Assembly: GCF_023091745.1 (NCBI RefSeq)
Contig: NC_068910.1
Span: forward strand, 183,327,170 to 183,391,169
Source of the DNA: Budorcas taxicolor
Taxonomy: Eukaryota > Chordata > Mammalia > Artiodactyla > Bovidae
Direction: 5' to 3'
Length of the DNA: 64,000 bases
Shown: one piece after another, positions 11,601 to 26,600 of the stretch
Numbering within the stretch: position 1 is the first letter of the stretch
How the letters are laid out: every line of letters starts with the position of its first letter
The notes under the pieces: generated by a model
Databases searched by the model: none
Told to the model about the DNA's origin: nothing
Seen by the model: the letters and a program-made list of their open reading frames with translations, nothing else
Translations under genes and position numbers: made by a program

Positions 11601-14600
11601 ATTTTTTATTCCTCTATTTCTTTTATTTCCTTATTCTTGGTTACATGAATATTTTTAAGATTCCATTTTGATGTATTTATAATATTGTTTTTGAGTGTAT
11701 CAGTTTGTATACTTTTCTTAGTGGTTGTTCTATGTATTACAATATGTACACATAATCTATCACAATCTACTGGTATCAGTGTTTTAGCATGTCAGGTGAT
11801 ATATAGAAACCCTATTTGCCTTTAGATTCTTTCCCCCTTCCCACTTTTAAAATACAATTGTCTCAATTACTTCTCTACATATATTAAACTTCACATCAGA
11901 TGGAGTTATATTATTCAACTATCATAAGGAGAAAGATAGTCTATTTATCCTTCATTCATTCCCTAATCTGTTGTTTTTCTTTCCTTTCCACAGTTTCAGG
12001 CCTTTTGTTATTATTTATTTCTTATTTGGAGAGCTTTCCCTACCTGTCTTTAAAGTGTAGGTCTGCAGGTAACACATTCTCTTAGTTTTCCTTTGAGAAT
12101 GTCTTTATTTCCTCTTTATTTCTGAAGGATGTCTTTGCTGAATATAGAATTTATGATCGATAGTTCTTTTAGTACTTGAAAAATGTTATCCGTTCCTTTT
12201 GACCTTCTAGGTTTCAAATGAGAAATCTGCTGTCATTTGAATTGTTTCTCCCCCTTAGATTATTTCTGTCTCACTGCTTTCAAGAGCTTTTATTTTATCT
12301 TTAGTTTTCAGTACTTTCCTTATGGTGTGGCTTCATGTGAGTTTCTTTGAACTTATTCTGTTTGTGATTCAGTCATTTCTTAAGTATGTTGGTATATGTG
12401 TTTACGAAATTTAGGAAATTTCAGTCTTTAATTACCTCAAATAATTTTTCCAACCTTTTCTTTCCCCTCTCCTTCTGATAACTGATGACATGAATGCTTG
12501 ATCATTTGTTATTATGCCACAGGTCCCTTAGGCTTTGTTTATTTTGTTTACAACTTGTTTTCCCTCTTCAGATTTGTTAAGTTCTACTGTTCTGTCTTCA
12601 AGTTAACTGATTCTTCTCTCCATCATATTCATTCTGCTATCGATCCTCTCCAGTGAGTTGTTAAAATTTAAGTTATTGTGTTTTTCAGTTCTGTAATTTC
12701 TATTTGCTTCTTTGCATTTCTTTGATGAGATTTTCTATGTTATCACTTGTTTCATGGCCATCTGTAACTGCTCATTGAAGCATTTTTCTGATAATGATTT
12801 TGAAATTCTTGTCAGATAATTCTAACACTGAAATCATCTCAGTGTTGGCACCTGTTGATTGTCTTTTTTCATTCGAGCTGTGATTTTTTTTTTCATTTTT
12901 GTCAGGATAAGTGATTTTTGACTGTATCTTAGACACTTTGGCTACTATGTCAAATCTTAATGGAAATCTATTTTAGCAGGCAGTCACCCTGTTTCGGTTT
13001 AGCATACAGGCTCTATTCTTCTTTAGTGACTTCTGGTTCCAGAGTTAATATAGTTTTCAGAGCCTTTGACTTGCTGTTTTCATCTTGTTGGTTCCTCTGA
13101 TGCTGCTGAGCTCCCACTGATCCTTATAGGTAACTGCTGCATGAGTGAAAGGTGATCTCCTGGCTGGGCATCTGAAGCCTCTAGGTGGCAAATGCAGGCT
13201 CCAGCCTGTGAGGGTAGAGAGCACTTCCCTCTCCAGGAAAGAAGAAGGAAGAGGGAAACCTGAAGAGAGAACCTGGTGAAATACCTGAGTGATATCTATT
13301 TTGGGGAAAATAGCTGCTTTGGAAGCAGTCAGCAGAGACAGAGTAGAACAGAAGAAGGAAGAGGCAAACCAGGTGAGTTTTGTGTCAAGGAAGCCAAGGG
13401 AGTGGCAAGAATGGTATATCAAGGTCCAGTGTTGCAGGGAGGTTTTGGAGCATGTTAGCTAAGATAAATACACTAGCTTTAGTGATCAAGAAGGCTGCCA
13501 TTTTCAGCTAGGGTTGTGTTTAAGTTCATTAGAAAAAAAGAACATAAAGATAAGAGGTCTATAGCAATGGAGGTAGGGAAGATAGGGGTTGTATCTTGCA
13601 TGATGATTTAGAGTGTGTTACCACTGCTACTGCTAAGTCACTTCAGTCGTGTCCGACTCTGTGTGACCCTACAGATGGCAGCCCACCAGGCTCCCCCGTC
13701 CCTGGGATTCTCCAGGCAAGAACACTGGAGTGGGTTGCCATTTCCTTCTCCAATGCATGCTAGACATTTCAATAAACGTGGCCAATTTCTAGCTGTACCA
13801 GCCTCCCATTCGCAGTTAAGTAAACTGCTGTGATATCAGAGTTAAAGAATATGGATATTTCATTTTTACAAATTTACTTTAATGGTGGTGATTGAGAGTT
13901 TATGTAATTTGTGACTTTTCATAATTGTGTGATGTTATTGAGTGTAATACATTTTCTTTTATGATACTACTTTTTGTATCTTTGAAACCTTAAATTTGCA
14001 AATTAAAACTATATTAAGACATAATATAAATACAACATTGAAAGCTTCTTACTTGCTAAGAATATATTATTATACAACTTAGTTGAACATGTTGCTTAGC
14101 CTTTTATTTATCTTCATCTGTACCCACTAAAATATGTGGATATATTTATAAAATATAATAACAAACACTTGCTAAATACCAGGCACCCTTCTAAGTGCTT
14201 TATGTATGGTAACTCATTTCATTAACTCCTATCAAAACCTTATGATTTGGCACCAATTGCTGTTTTACAGAAGAGGAAGTTTTGGCACAGAGAAATTAAG
14301 CAGTTTACTCAAAGACAACATAGTTAGATGTAGAAAATAGATAGGTGATGAGGATATACTGTATAACAGAATTATAGCTATTATCTTATAATAACCTGTA
14401 ATAAACTATAATCTGCAAAAATACTGAATTAATGTACTGTAAGCCTGATGCTAATATAATAGTGTAAGTAAAAAAAATACTTCAATTACAAAAAGGATCC
14501 ATAGCTAGTAAGTGGTCGAATGAGGAACCAAACCCAAGCTACACATCTTCAGAGTTTGTATGACTAACCATTGTACTGTCCTACCCACCAAATGTTAATC

Positions 14601-17600
14601 TGTAGGCCTCTTAATAAAAAGTCTTAATCAAGTTCTGCAGGATAATCTTTTGCTCTGCTCACAACATTTTCTTAAATATTTACAATAAGAAGAAAATTTC
14701 CTACTCTTTTCAAGGCATGTTAAGCACAAGGAACTCACTGTAATACACTCAAAACAAGTCAAAATAAAATGGAACTGAACCAACAATCTGGTTTCATCCC
14801 AAAGAAATCCACATAAAGTGACACTGGTGGCTTAACTTATATGTTTTAAAAAACATATCAATATGCTTTAAACTAATAACATGCACTTTTATGTCAACAA
14901 GAGTAAAAATTCTTTTTTCAGCAAGAGCTGGATCTCTAGATGAGTGCACATGGACTGAATTTTTTTTTCCCCCACATCTATTGCCCCTTGTATAATTTCA
15001 GTTCAGATGTCTTAGTGGATAGATATTTGATGTTAAGCTACAAATTCGGGAGTCTTGATTTTCATCTTTTCAAAATGTAGAGTGGTAAAGACATCCTGGA
15101 ATGTGAAGTCAAGTGGACTTTAGGAAGCATCACTAAGAACAAAGCTATCGGAGGTGATGGAATTCTAGTTGAGCTATTTCAAATCCTGGAAGATGATGCT
15201 GTGAAAGTGCTGCACTCAATATGCCAGCAAATTTGGAAAACTCAGCAGTGGCCACAGGACTGGAAAAGGTCAGTTTTCATTCCAATCCCAAAGAAAGGCA
15301 ATGCCAAAGAATGCTCAAGCTACCGCATAATTACACTCATCTCACACACTAGTAAAGTAATGCTCAAAATTCTCCAAGCCAGGCTTCAGCAATATGTGAA
15401 CTGTGAACTTCCAGATGTTCAAGCTGGTTTTAGAAAAGGCAGAGGAACCAGAGATCAAATTGCCAACATTCGCTGGATCATGGAAAAAGCAAGAGAGTTC
15501 CAGAAAAACATCTATTTCTGCTTTATTGACTATGCCAAAGCCTTTGGCTGTGTGTCTCACAATAAACTGTGGAAAATTCTGAAAGAGATGGGAATACCAG
15601 ACCACCTGACCTGTCTCTTGAGAAACCTGTATGCAGGTCAGGAAGCAACATTTAGAACTGGACATGGAACAACAGACTGGTTCCAAATTGGAAAAGGAGT
15701 ACGTCGAGGCTGTATATTGTCACCCTGCTTATTTAACTTATATGCAGAGTGCATCATGAGAAACGCTGGGCTGGAAGAAACACAAGCTGGAATCAGGATT
15801 GCCAGGAGAAATATCAATGACCTCAGATATGCAGATGACACCACCCTTATGGCAGAAAGTGAAGAAGAACTAAAGAGCCTCTTGATGAAAGTAAAAGAGG
15901 AGAGTGAAAAAGTTGGCTTAAAGCTCAACATTCAGAAAACGAAGATCATGGCATCCAGTCCCATCACTTCATGGGAAGTAGATGGGGAAACAGTGGAAAC
16001 AGTGGCTGAGTTTATTTTTCTGGACTCTAAAATCACAGATGGTGATTGCAGCCATGAAATTAAAAGATTCTTACTCCTTGGAAGGAAAGTTATGACCAAC
16101 CTAGGCAGCATATTAAAAAGCAGAGACATTACTTTGTCAGCGAAGGTCCGTCTAGTCAAGGCTATGGTTTTTCCAGTGGTCATGTATGGATGTGAGAGTT
16201 GGACTGTGAAGAAAGCTGAGTACAGAAGAATTGATGCTTTTGAACTGTGGTGTTGGAGAAGACTCTTGAGAGTCCCTTGGACTGCAAGGAGATCCAACTA
16301 GTCCATCCTAAAGGAGATCAGTCTTGGGTATTCATTGTAAGGACTGATGTTTAAGTTGAAACTCCAATACTTTGGCCACCTGATGCAAAGAGCTGATTCA
16401 TTTGAAAAGACCCTGATGCTGGGAAAGATTGAGGGCAGGAGGAGAAGGGGATGACAGAGGATGAGATTGTTGGATGACATCACCTACTCAATGGACATGG
16501 GTTTGGGTGAACTCTAGGAGTTGGTGATGGACAGGGAGGCCTGGTGTGCTGCCATTCATGGGGTCGCAAAGAGTCGGACACGACTGAACTGAACTGAAAG
16601 AGTATAGAGAACGATACTCTAGAGTTGAGAAACAAGAGCAGAGCTAGTGATTTTGATGTGTAGGAAGGCAACAAGAACGGCACTTTGAAATTAACTTTTT
16701 AATTCATGATGTGACCCATAGACTGATGATATTATTGATGCAAACTTCTTGGTTTCCATCAATTCAGTGAAGTATTCTTGCTAACCAGGCACTATCTTCA
16801 GTTATGTCTAAGATGGTAAAGGATTGGCTATGCTGTCAGTATGCAAATATCAGCATTTCACGGTCTTTTAATATCAATTTTTGTGTCATCTGAATAGTGC
16901 TGCTTCATGGTGTACAGTTTGTGATCTGGAATGCTTATTTTTGATCCTATTTTGCCGCTAAAGGATCAAATCTTTCTATATCTCAATTTCATAGTTTATG
17001 AATGAGGGGTTTAGCTTATATCAGTGGTTTTCCACCCTAGTTTCATCTTAGAAACTACTTGCTTCAACCACTTTAAGAAAATTCAGATTCCTGGACTTCA
17101 TCATAGACTAATGAAATCTGAATCTCTGGGGACAGGACCTGATCATCTCCATGTTGTAAAAGCTCCTCAGATAATGCTGATTAGAAGTTAGGCTTGAGAT
17201 CCATAAATTAGATCATCTAGGTTTCCTCCTGGTTTTAGATTTTACAGTTTGAACTTATTTGCTTATTAGGTTAAAATTGCAGATATATTTATGTTCTTCT
17301 GGAGGCCAGGGATCTTTCCACGGTTTGGGTTTTAAACATGCTCTCTCAGTCTTCTTTTTCTGTCTCCATCAAATCAAAGAGAAAAATGCTGGTAAATGCT
17401 AGTTGCTTCCCCTAAATCCTGGAACATGTTAAATGACAATTAGAATACTGGAATGACTAAACTTTAATCGTGGGGTGCATCTCTTCTCTATTCTTACCAA
17501 GTCAACTGCTTGGCTACCCCTGCTTCTCATGAATATTTGATTAACATTTAATCAAATGCTTTATTAAAGCAGTGACTCCTTAGAGTTTTATACCTCTATC

Positions 17601-20600
17601 AAGTTGCTGCAGCCCATATATGGAAGAGGCAATTATTTTTAAATCTGAATTGCTTAAAAAATCTTTATAATATATAATAAAAAAGTTTAAAATACAACAC
17701 AGTTGTATAGAATAATACTTCCTCTTTATCCTACTATTTTTAAAGTGACATATGATAGCATGGAGCTGTGTTATCTTTAGGCATCTCCTCCTCCCAGTTA
17801 GAAGGTAACTCTTTGAACGCAGTTGTGCCTTTCAACTATCTCTCAAAGGTTCAAGTGCCTGGCTATTAGGCAGGTGCTCCATAAATTCTTGCTTATTAAA
17901 TGATTGTGATGCAAAGCAAATGCATAACTCTAGTATGCTCATAATTTTCATAGATGCAAATACACATCACACACACATACATGTATGTTTGCATATACAT
18001 ATATGTATATACATGTATGTATGTGTGTGTATATATGTATGTATATTGAAAGTGTGAGAGTAATAATCCTTTGATGCCCTAGCTGCCATTTGCAAAGTTT
18101 GTTCCTGCTCGCAACCCTTTGTTCTTTGCTGCCAAGCATATTTGTGTGTTTTCCCTCAGTATGATGTAGAAATTACTCTTACATCATACCTGGCTGGTTT
18201 ATCTGGCCCTGCTATTTCCCAGTGTCCACTAAGTAGGCTGACATTCTGTCCTTCAGTTCTTTGCTTACTTTTGTCCACTCATATAGCTGAGTATATCACC
18301 TGTTTTGAAATCTTGTTATCCACGTGCATGTGTAATGAATCCCTGGCCTGGTTATGTTGCAGCAAGATCTATTTGGATGCTGGCGATTGGCTGTGTCACT
18401 GTATTTTCTCTTCAGCCCTTTTAAGCTCACAGCTGGTTGATATGTGATTGCTGATGAATGTTCTCTAAGAATGGAACTTGTCTGGCTTTTTAAGTCATTT
18501 TTCCAATTCCACCAAGGGAACATTCAGTAAATGGGCTCTAGAAATGCTGCGATGACTGCAACATTTCCAAATTCCACAGCAACTGTTGAGGATATAGACT
18601 TTTAGTTACAGTTTATTCTTTCAGCTTGGGCTAGGGAAGTGGTTTATAATGTATGCCCAAGTAGAGTTATTACATGGAACCCACAGAATGCACATGTTTA
18701 TTTTTTCAATCCATACATTCCAAAAGTATAATGGAAATAGTCATTTGTATTTAGTGCTGGTGAGTTGATCCGTGAAGTGTTTAAAAGTTAAGCAATAGTC
18801 TTTGTGCTAAAAATGTTGGCTAGCATGGCTCTACTGCTGCTGCTAAGACGCTTCAGTCGTGTCCGACTCTGCGACCCCATAGATGGCAGCCCACCAGGCT
18901 CCCCCGTCCCTGGGATTCTCCAGGCAAGGACACTAGAGTGGGTTGCCATTTCCTTCTCCAATGCATGAAAGCGAAAAGTGAAAATAAAGTCGCTCTGTCG
19001 TGTCTGACTCTTAGCGACCGCATGGACTGCAGCCCACCAGGCTCCTCCATCCATGGGATTTTCCAGGCAAGAGTACTTGAGTTGGGTGCCATTGCCTTCT
19101 CCGATCATGGCTCTAGAGAGTAATATAGGTTACTCTATATCAAGTCTAGTTTTGTTGTGGTTTAAATCTATGTTCACTTCTTTTGGACAAGTTATGACAC
19201 CATTTCATTGAGTAAGTTTATGAGAATCAATTCTGCTTTTGTTCCATGCCCTGTACTAGTTATTATATGATCTGAAAGGACCTCTGAAGTATAATCCTTG
19301 TTTTTGAGAAATTAAATTTTGTAAGAAGTTAAGACTGTATAAGCAGTTTCATTGAAATTTCTTTTAAAGTTTGGGCATAAGGACTTAAGCTTGGGAATAG
19401 TTTGGAGAAGAGGTGGTTTTTACTAAAGAATTTCCAAACTGAGGTCGGTGGAATCGGAGAAGAAATGGTCTCACTTCCCAGGGTCTGAATTAAGGGTCTT
19501 TGGTGAAAACCAAGTGAATTTCTTTTTATTGCTTGGAAATGGAAATGCCTAATTATTTTAGCTGTAAAACCAAATGGGAAATGAGTATATGCACAGTGGT
19601 TAAGATCATGGACTTTTTTTTTTTTTTTAAACCTGGGCTTGTATCCCCATTAAGCTGGCTACAAGTACTGCATACCTCATAGAATATTGTGAGGAGTAAC
19701 TGGGAAAGAGAGGAGATTGTGAGGAGATTGTGAAAATCAAGGGCTAAGCACAGTGCCTGACTTGTGAGAAATTTAAATCAATAATCAACAAAATGGAAAG
19801 ACAATGAAAGTTTAAAAAGTGAAGAATAAGAAGTGGTTTTGAGATATTAAAAAAAAAAAAGCTGCAGAACTAGGACCTTGGGACCTCCTTTCTTAATTCA
19901 CCATGTAGATTTCAGTTGAACACAGTAGGAAATGGCTGATGAGAGCCACCGGAGACTGTTTTTACGTGAGCAAAGTGGCCGAAAGTGTTGGCCTACCTAG
20001 TCACTCAGGAGCTAGGGGAAACACTGTGCTTGCATAGGGACAAGGCCAGGGAAGAAAGAGTTCAGTCAAAGCTAAACAATTAAAAAAAAAAAAAGGTGGA
20101 CTCTGCCATAGCTGTGGTTGTGGTGGTAGAGAATAGGAAGGTAGAAGAATTAAACTGTAAATTTGTCGATGTAATTATTCCTATGGACCTTGTCACCTTG
20201 TAAATGTTCAGTTTAATGTGCTTCTAGAAAAATCTTATCCTATCAAAAGGTAGAATCTCTCTTCTGAGTTCACATGTAATTCAGAATATCCTGTTAAAAC
20301 TGAAGTTTAAATTAGCAATTCCATATGTTCTAATTCTATGTCATGAATTCTTTAGCTTTCCTTAATGTCTGTAAAAGAGAATTAGGGGAAACGACACAGT
20401 AATAGGAAAAACTTACAAATTGTTGATGCTATTGGGCCATAGGTGTAGTGGGTTTCATATGGAGTTGATAGAACATTCGTGGTGATCTTTGCAGCTTTGG
20501 CCTGGAGAGAGAGGGAAGTTAAGAATAGAGTAACTGGATACTATGTAAATGCAGTTAATTTACTGGGAATTAAAAAAGGTCAGTTTTACTGGTTATTTGC

Positions 20601-23600
20601 CATTTGAAGTTCAAAATAAAACAAATGACTGAGAAATTTGTTTAAAGTAAGATACAAATATTGTTAATGTGAGTGAGTTAAAGTTGCTCAGTTGTGTCCA
20701 ACTGTTTGTGACCCCATGAACTGTAGCCCACCAGGCTCCTCTGTCCATGGAGTTCTTCAGGCAACTATATGGGAGAGAAGCCTCTCCCATTTGCCATTTC
20801 CTTCTCCAGTTGTTAATGTGAGGCCTTCTAAATGTGAAATTAGTTATATACAATAAAGTCATATCTCATTTTGTGTTTCTGTCCTTCCATTATACTCACT
20901 TCTCTTTCCTCTCTCCCTTCCTTTTTCCTTCTGGCCTTCCTTCTAAAGAAACATATTCTTTCTTTTTCCTCTGAGGTTTTTTTGGTGTCAGATATTTGTC
21001 TTTCCCAAAGTCAGATCACATATGGACCACATATTACCTGTATATTTATTGTATATACACAGAAGGTTTTAATTACTGGTTCAAATCTCTGCTCCTACTC
21101 AAAAGGAAATGTTGAAAACAGTTGACTGAAGTCAGAAGGACAATTGTAACCTCTAAAAAATTAAAAAAAATTTTTGAGGCAGGATAGAATTACAGCTTTT
21201 ACTGGATATTATATTTGCTAGCCCCATGGGATCTGGGACATTGACTGTTTTCTGCTTTATTTCTTCTGTAGCAGTTAGACGTATTTAATATCACTCAATG
21301 CAGTTTTTTTTTTTTTTTAACCTAACATGGTCAAACTAGTTTTCATAGAAAGGAAAAGAATGCTTCAGTTCAGTTCAGTTCAGTCGCTCAGTCATGTCTG
21401 ACTCTTTGCGCCCCCATGGACTTCAGCATGCCAGGCCTCCCTGTCCATCACCAACTCTCGGAGTCCACCCAAACTCACGTCCATTGAGTCGGTGATGCCA
21501 TCCAACCATCTCATCCTCGGTCATCCCCTTCTCCTCCTGCCTTTAATCTTTTCCATCATCAGGGTCTTTCCAAATTAGTCAGCTCTTCGCATCAGGTGGC
21601 CAAAGTATTGGAGTTTCAACTTCAACATCAGTCCTTCCAATGAACACCCAGGACTGGTCTCCTTTAGGATGGACTGGTTGAATCTACTTGCAGTCCAAGT
21701 GGATCAAAATTTTGGAGAGAGTATATTTTTTGGTGCAGAAGCTTAAAATTAATATAATTTCCAAGTTGATCAAGAAGATAAAAATACAATGGCTCTCCTT
21801 AAATCTGATGTCTCGGGATAGGAATAGCAAGATGTATTTGCTGTTGCCTTAGGCTCTTGCTCTTTATGTTTTATGTTATGACTCATGGTAAACATTTAAC
21901 TGCACAGTCATCTGGATAGTAATGGAATTCTACTTTGGTAGGCTAGACCTTTCTTCACAGTGGCTTAACTTAAAATCGCATCAAAAGGTTTTATTATCTA
22001 TATATGTTTATCACATGAAAAACTAACTTAAGACTGTGATTTTAACTCTAAGGTAGACTTCATTAGTTTTCTTCTTTGGTATTAAAATGTGAATTTTTTT
22101 CAAAATAACCCAAGTTGTTAATGATGAACAGACTGGAAGGCAGTGGTGGTACCAATGCATAAACCGCAGGCTTTTTCCTACATACCAGGTTCTTGTGGTT
22201 CGGTGGCAGTTCTGATGTATACCCGTAGGGAAACAACAACATCTGGGAGTAGGAATGGAAGGTAATGTAGGCCTTGATTGATTTTAGGTGGCTTTGAATG
22301 AAGTCACTGACAGCTTTGGTCTCTTTCTCGGACTCTGGTGCAGGACCCCGATAGATCTCCTGACATGGATCATTGGTGTTAGGGAAAGCTGCCGAGGACA
22401 TGGAGGATTGAGATCAAAATCTGTCTCCCTCTCCCCCTGCCCCCCAGTACAGCCTCTACCTATTTTGATATAGATTCATGTTTTTTTTTTTCTTTCTAAC
22501 ATTTTAGTTTTCCAGGTTTATAGGGCTTTCCCAGTGTCCCTAGTGCTACCGACACTATACAGTACTTTGCACACATGACACAGAGTATGACAGACTTAGC
22601 CCACTTGAATATTCTTATTCTTAGCCTTGTTTTATTTTCCTTCCATTTCTAAGGGTCATGGGAATAATGCATCAGAAGCAGCTAGGGGCCTGGAGTCAGT
22701 TCCAATTCAGCCTCAGATTTGGCTTGTTGGAGGCTGGTGTACCTTACCTTCTTTGAGCCTGAGTTTCTTTAATCTGTTTCATCAGGCAGCTTTCACTTAG
22801 GGATATATGCTTTTATCATATTCATTATGGTAGAATATAATTAGATGCTGAGGTGGTATTTTCAACAATATTAGATAAAGAAGAAATTTATGAATTGGGG
22901 TATTGGTAGTTTCTCCTTGAATGAATGTAATGATAAAATCATATTTGTGTAGCAGCTGTATATCATCTGGTGTAGCAGGCCTCTGCTTTTCTATGAAACC
23001 TTTCCACTTTCTTTGCCCCAGACGTTTCTTTTCACTAAACATTTGAGGAACTGCCTATTTGTTGGTTCTGACCACTGGTATTTCTCAAATTTTAACAGAC
23101 CAGGGCAGGAAGGGAGTTGAGACCTCTGTTCAGATGATCTGAATTTCTGGGTTGCACCTGATTTTTAGAAAACTAGATATATTAAATAAGAGGTGGTTTT
23201 ATAAACAGTCCTACCCCCTACTTCCTCCCATTCAACAAAACATTCATAATACTTCTAAAGTAGTGGTGATTATCTTTAATTTATTTTTAGTTATAGCTTT
23301 CTTTTACACTTATTATTATTTTTAAACTTTTTACTTTGTATTGGGATAGTGATTAACAATGTTGTGATAATTTCAGGTGGACAGCAAAGGTACTCAACCA
23401 TATATATATATATATACATATATACATATATTCATTCTCTTCCAAACTCCCCTCCCATCCAGGCTGGCACATAACATTGAACAGAGTTCCCTGTGTTGTA
23501 CAGTAGGTCCTTGTTGGTTATCCATTTTGAATATAGCAGTGTGAACTTATGGTTGCTGGGGGGAAAGTTGGGGAGATGGGATAGTTATGAAGTTTGGGAT

Positions 23601-26600
23601 GGACATGTATCTTTCATTTTTTGGATTAGAAAATTAATGCTTAGTTAATACCTATCTTTCCTAAAATAAGTAGATAGTTTAACTAAATTCAGTGTCTACA
23701 CACTCTTTATAGCTATTTCCCTTGAGATCTTGTCTGCTACTTACAGTTCCATGAGACATTAAAGTTCCTGTTGAGGTCAGTTCCAATGCATTTGGAATTT
23801 TGGTTCCTGGAACGATTTTTTCTCCACATGCGGTTCTACAGGATTGAATGATGGGCGTGTTTACACAAGTTTACATTTTTCAGTTTGATCATTTCAGATT
23901 CTCTCTGCAGGTGTCTATAGCTTTATTTGAAATTTATCTAGTTAACCTGAGACTCATTAAAGAAAATATACATTTTTGTTATAACTTGTAATATTTTCAA
24001 AAACATTGTTTTTATGTTACTATTATAAGGCCTTGATAAAAATACAGTTTTAAAAACTGTTGTTTAGTTCTGAGTATTAAAAAGTAATCCCTGATGTTCT
24101 GAAATTATCTGTAGTTTGAATTTTAACTTCATTACACCTTTTACCATTTAAAGATTCAGATATAATTCAGGTCAAATTGTGATTGTTGCAGCATAATTTT
24201 CAGAAAAGAATTTTTTGTGATAGTATCAGTCTGAAATCTCAAAATTAATCTTAGCAACAGCAGGGCATAAAGAATTCTCATAAAAGACAGATACCTGTGT
24301 CACTTTTTTATTGATTTTTTTTGATATAATTATTTCACCTCAGATTCTGTCCCAAATTGATTGAATACAGTGGTTTTGGTTTTGAAGTCAGTATGTTCAT
24401 AATGTCTCTAAGTGACTTTTATTCTTAGCTATAAATACTTTCACCATATTGTGTAACATACATTTCCTTTATAATTACTGCTTTATTTCATTTTTCTCCA
24501 TTATTAGCTTCAGGAGCCGAAATTTCATATTATTTCAAGGACTCTTGTGTAACCAGGAAATCATGCTGTCCTTAGTCTAAACTGAGTTTTTGAATTGGAA
24601 TTAATTGGTTAGCTAAACATTAAACTTAATGCCTAACAATCAACATGCATGCGTACTAAGTCACTTCAGCCGTGTCCCTCTCTTTGCAACCCTATGAACT
24701 GTAGCCTGCCTCTGTAGGCTTCTCTGTCCATGGGATTCTCCAGGCAAGAATATTGGAGTGGGTTGCCATGCCCTTCTCTAGGGAATCTTCCCGACCCAAG
24801 GATCAAACCTGCATTGGCTCTGTCTTCTGCATTAACAGATGTATTCCTTATGACTAGCGCTACCTAGGAAGCCCCAGTGTGCATGAAAGTCAGTACATAA
24901 TATATTATCTAAATTCAAACAGGAGATTATAGATCAATACCTGTGTCCATGACCAAATATATCCATCAACATTGAATACAGGAAGAACATAAAAATTCAT
25001 CCGGTTCAGGAGTTTGGTCATAATCTTGTTTTTACCATAAGTTTTGGTTGCCTGTAGGAGTAGGAAAAAATTAAGCTATTGGTATAAAGTTTAGTTACCA
25101 TATGGAGAGCTGTGGTTATAATTGTAATGACGACAACTCCTTAAGTCATTTGCCCAAGGTCACATTATTTCAAACATATTTCACCTAAACTGCATGAAGA
25201 TAAATGACCCATATAGATGACAGAAAAAATTACACTTATTCAGACTAGTGAAATGAATTTGACTGAATATTTTTTAAAGTGAAAGTCACTCAGTCATGTC
25301 CTACTCTTTGCGACCCCTTGGAATTCTCCAGGCCAGAATACTGAAGTGGGCAGCCTTTCCCTTCTCCAGGGGATCTTCCCAACCCAAGGATAGAACCCAG
25401 GTCTCCCACTTTGCAGGCGGATTCTTTACCGGCTGAGCCACAAGGGAAGACTGGATATTCTTTAAAGGATCATTGAATTACCAAGACTAGTAGCATTCCA
25501 AATGTAGAATGCAAATGCAAGATACATTTCATAGAAAGAATGGAGGCCAATTGAAAAATTAGCAGTACAATTTAAGTAGATTCTTGCCCTCACATCTTTA
25601 GGTAAATAGAGGTTGAGTGTGTAAGCATAGGAACATGTAAATATTGGAGAGGATTCATGAATTAATTATAAGTAGGATTAAAGAGAAAAACACTCTATTA
25701 ATAAAAAAATTAGAATATTTAGATTGATCAATCAACTTTTCTCACATCAGATGGAAATTTCTCTGATTATCTGGCCTTTTTATGGCTAACTAAAATCTCT
25801 CATTATTCTTGGACAATCTCTTCCACGTTTATCTGCACTAGAGCCAAGATGTTTCTTTTCATTAAAAAATAAGTTTACTTATTTGTGTCAGGTTTTAATT
25901 GCAGGAAGTGGGATCTTTAGTTGTGATATGTGGGATCTAGTTGCCTGAGCAGGGTTTGCACCTGGGCCCCCTGCGTTGGGCGCTGAGACTCTTAGCCACT
26001 AGACTGCAGGGAAGTCCCAAGAAAAGATATTTCTTATAGGCCTATCTTGTGTGTTCCTTATGGCTTAAGTTAGCAGAGCTCTCGGCCCTCAGCTGAAGAA
26101 CTAAAACAACTGCAGGGATAAATCAGTTCGATTGGCAGATTCATTCCTAGTGGAAATAAACTTGCCCTGAAAGTGGTTGTGATGTTGTATTCCAGCAGCA
26201 TGTTATATGCAAGAGTTGGCAGAAAAGAGAGAGTTAAAAGATCATGGGAATTAGAATACAATAGAAATAGAGTGAGAGGAACAACAAACTTATAAACAGG
26301 ATTTGTTGTGTTTAGTCACTAGATTGTATCTGACTCTTTTGCTATCCCATGGACTGTAACCTGCCAGGCTCCTCTTGTCCATGGAATTCTTCAGGCAAGA
26401 ATGCTGGAATGGGTTGTCATTTCCTTCTCCAGGGGATCTTCCCAAGCCAGGGATAGAACCTGCATCTTCTGCTTGGCAGGTGGATTCTTAATCGCTATGC
26501 CACCTGGGAAGCCCATAAACTGGATTTACTTCTTTAAAAAGTGAGTTATTTTTCACTTGGAAAGGAAACTTAAGTATGAAACTTCCAAAAGTGTGTGTAC

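Noticed and set aside
15201..16301. 366-codon ORF as a host gene
   Set aside because: All its motifs are those of the BovB reverse transcriptase and its ends match a BovB element.
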